A stretch of DNA of 6,148 nucleotides from Planctomycetota bacterium (GTDB lineage Bacteria; Planctomycetota; Planctomycetia; Pirellulales; Lacipirellulaceae). The stretch covers positions 1 through 6,148 of the forward strand of contig JAJRUA010000453.1 in NCBI GenBank assembly GCA_024278035.1. Direction: 5' to 3'. Of the stretch, positions 5,313-6,148 are shown in pieces. The notes below the pieces were generated by a model. The model was not told the origin of the DNA. It did not search any database and worked only from the letters and a program-made list of their open reading frames with translations. The position numbers were made by a program, and so were the translations under genes. Positions within the stretch are counted from its first letter, which is position 1; the number at the start of each line of letters is the position of its first letter.

Positions 5313-5963
5313 ATGAGCGGAAACCTTTTCCTAGGAAACGGACAAGAGCAGGCCGGTTACAGCCCTGTGGACCCTCGTGCTGCCCGCGACTACCAGCGTC
5401 AGCGTCAGATGACGCTCGGCGACTTGTTGCTGGAAAATCGGGTGATCTTTCTGCAAGGGGAGATTTATGATGGCAATGCCAACGAACTGGTGATGAAGCT
5501 CCTCTACTTGCAAAGCGAGAACCGCCGCAAGGAGATTCACTTTTACATCAACTCGCCCGGTGGTAGTGTCACTTCGACCCTCGCCATCTACGATACGATG
5601 CAGATGATCACCTGCCCCGTCTCGACCTACTGTGTCGGTCTGGCCGCCAGTGGGGGGTCGGTTCTGCTAGCCGGTGGCGAGAAGGGTAAACGATTTGCCT
5701 TGAAACACTCAAAAGTGATGATCCACCAGCCCCACGGTGGCGTCGGAGGCCAAGTCTCGGACATCGAGATCCAGGCAAACGAAATCATCAAGACGCGGGC
5801 AACGCTTAACCAAATCCTCGCCGAAGACACGGGAAAGACGCCCGACGAAATCCTTGCCGCCTGTGATCGTGACCACTATCTCACGGCTGGAGAGGCAAAA
5901 GACTTTGGCCTCGTCGATGACATCCTTACCAAGCCACCCGGCTCTGAGGAAGACGACGATTGA
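5313..5963 (+). CDS. clpP: ATP-dependent Clp protease proteolytic subunit ClpP, first of two
   Basis: Serine protease subunit that assembles into the barrel-shaped ClpP chamber, fed by ClpX, ClpA or ClpC unfoldases in the cytoplasm. The catalytic triad is readable: S113 in GLAASGGSVLLAGG (109-122), H138 in VMIHQPHGG (135-143) and D187 in CDRDHYL (184-190). Other family landmarks are FYINSPGGSV (77-86), KGKRFALKHS (124-133) and DIEIQANEIIK (150-160). Length is 216 residues, normal for ClpP. Two features differ from the classic type: ASMGA is ASGGS here, and the usual N-terminal axial-loop sequence with DIYSRLL is replaced by DYQRQRQMTLGDLLLENRVIFL. The tail is acidic (SEEDDD). ATG at 5313 is supported by AAGGA six bases upstream. 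It follows tig and precedes a second clpP, so a mixed ClpP1P2 complex is plausible but inferred. Confidence 0.97.
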   Translation: MSGNLFLGNGQEQAGYSPVDPRAARDYQRQRQMTLGDLLLENRVIFLQGEIYDGNANELVMKLLYLQSENRRKEIHFYINSPGGSVTSTLAIYDTMQMITCPVSTYCVGLAASGGSVLLAGGEKGKRFALKHSKVMIHQPHGGVGGQVSDIEIQANEIIKTRATLNQILAEDTGKTPDEILAACDRDHYLTAGEAKDFGLVDDILTKPPGSEEDDD

Positions 5964-5967
5964 TTGA

Positions 5968-6007
5968 CAAGCTCTCAACAATCGGTCTTCGGCTAGCTTG
6001 CTTTTTT
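5968..6007 (+). terminator. Terminator candidate after clpP1
   Basis: CAAGCT (5968-5973) pairs with AGCTTG (5995-6000), followed after one C by six T residues (6002-6007). The stem is only six pairs with a 21-base loop, so it is a weak intrinsic terminator and some read-through into the next clpP is likely. Confidence 0.4.
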
Positions 6008-6050
6008 GGCTAAAAGCTGACGGCCAGTTTTATTCGTACCGCGATTCAGT

Positions 6051-6059
6051 TGCTATCCT
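6051..6059 (+). promoter_or_regulatory. Extended -10 promoter candidate for the second clpP
   Basis: TGCTATCCT is a TGn extension followed by TATCCT (4 of 6 to consensus). No good -35 box lies 16-18 bases upstream. Initiation would be near 6066, about 16 bases before the clpP2 ATG, giving a very short leader. Confidence 0.35.
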
Positions 6060-6081
6060 TTTTAGAGAACGGACCTCTCCC

Positions 6082-6148
6082 ATGCCTCTCATTCCTTACG
6101 TCATCCAGAAGAGCGGCCGCGAAGAGCGGGCGATGGACATCTACAGCC
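6082..6148 (+). CDS. clpP: Second ClpP proteolytic subunit, 5' end only (cut by window edge)
   Basis: The 22 visible codons read MPLIPYVIQKSGREERAMDI followed by YS. This is the conserved ClpP N terminus: IPYVIxKxGRxERAxDIYS forms the axial loop and first helix of ClpP subunits. It carries the classic N terminus that the upstream clpP lacks. All catalytic residues lie beyond the window. Upstream there is only a weak ribosome-binding site (ACGGA, 6070-6074). The 118-bp gap after clpP1, with a terminator-like hairpin and a promoter candidate, suggests that it can be expressed separately from clpP1. Confidence 0.9.
   Translation, partial: MPLIPYVIQKSGREERAMDIYS

Noticed and set aside
5964..5969. 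Perfect TTGACA -35 box right after the clpP1 stop codon
   Set aside because: No -10-like hexamer lies 15-19 bases downstream (the region around 5987 is CTTCGG), and the stretch is better read as part of a terminator hairpin.

Overview
The window reads as a chromosomal segment of a planctomycete, probably of the Pirellulales. This is inferred from the order tig, clpP, clpP, the moderate-to-high GC, weak or absent Shine-Dalgarno sites, and the protein styles. All recognised genes lie on the + strand.

Layout: (1) a 12-13 helix NhaD/citrate-transporter-like Na+/H+ antiporter, possibly missing its first codons at the left edge; (2) a long hairpin in the gap after it; (3) rnd, an RNase D with a DEDDy exonuclease domain and C-terminal HRDC-type domains; (4) a tRNA-Gly(GCC) gene with its own promoter-like sequence and two terminator-like hairpins downstream; (5) a 368-bp gene-free stretch with small tandem repeats; (6) tig (trigger factor), with long acidic tails; (7) a 310-bp leader region holding a terminator-like hairpin, a triplicated 11-mer, a perfect 14-bp palindrome and two diverged tandem copies of a foldable element of about 80 bp; (8) clpP1; (9) a 118-bp gap with a terminator-like hairpin and an extended -10 candidate; (10) the first 22 codons of a second clpP, cut by the right edge.

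Functionally the right half is a protein-quality-control locus: trigger factor meets nascent chains at the ribosome, and the two ClpP subunits would form the proteolytic chamber, possibly a mixed one. The left half combines ion homeostasis (antiporter) with RNA 3'-end processing (RNase D) next to a tRNA gene that lacks an encoded CCA.

The least explained structure is the pair of folded elements directly upstream of clpP1, the second ending at the clpP1 ribosome-binding site. They could be a regulatory leader RNA or small MITE-like insertions. No CRISPR array, complete insertion sequence or phage gene is visible.
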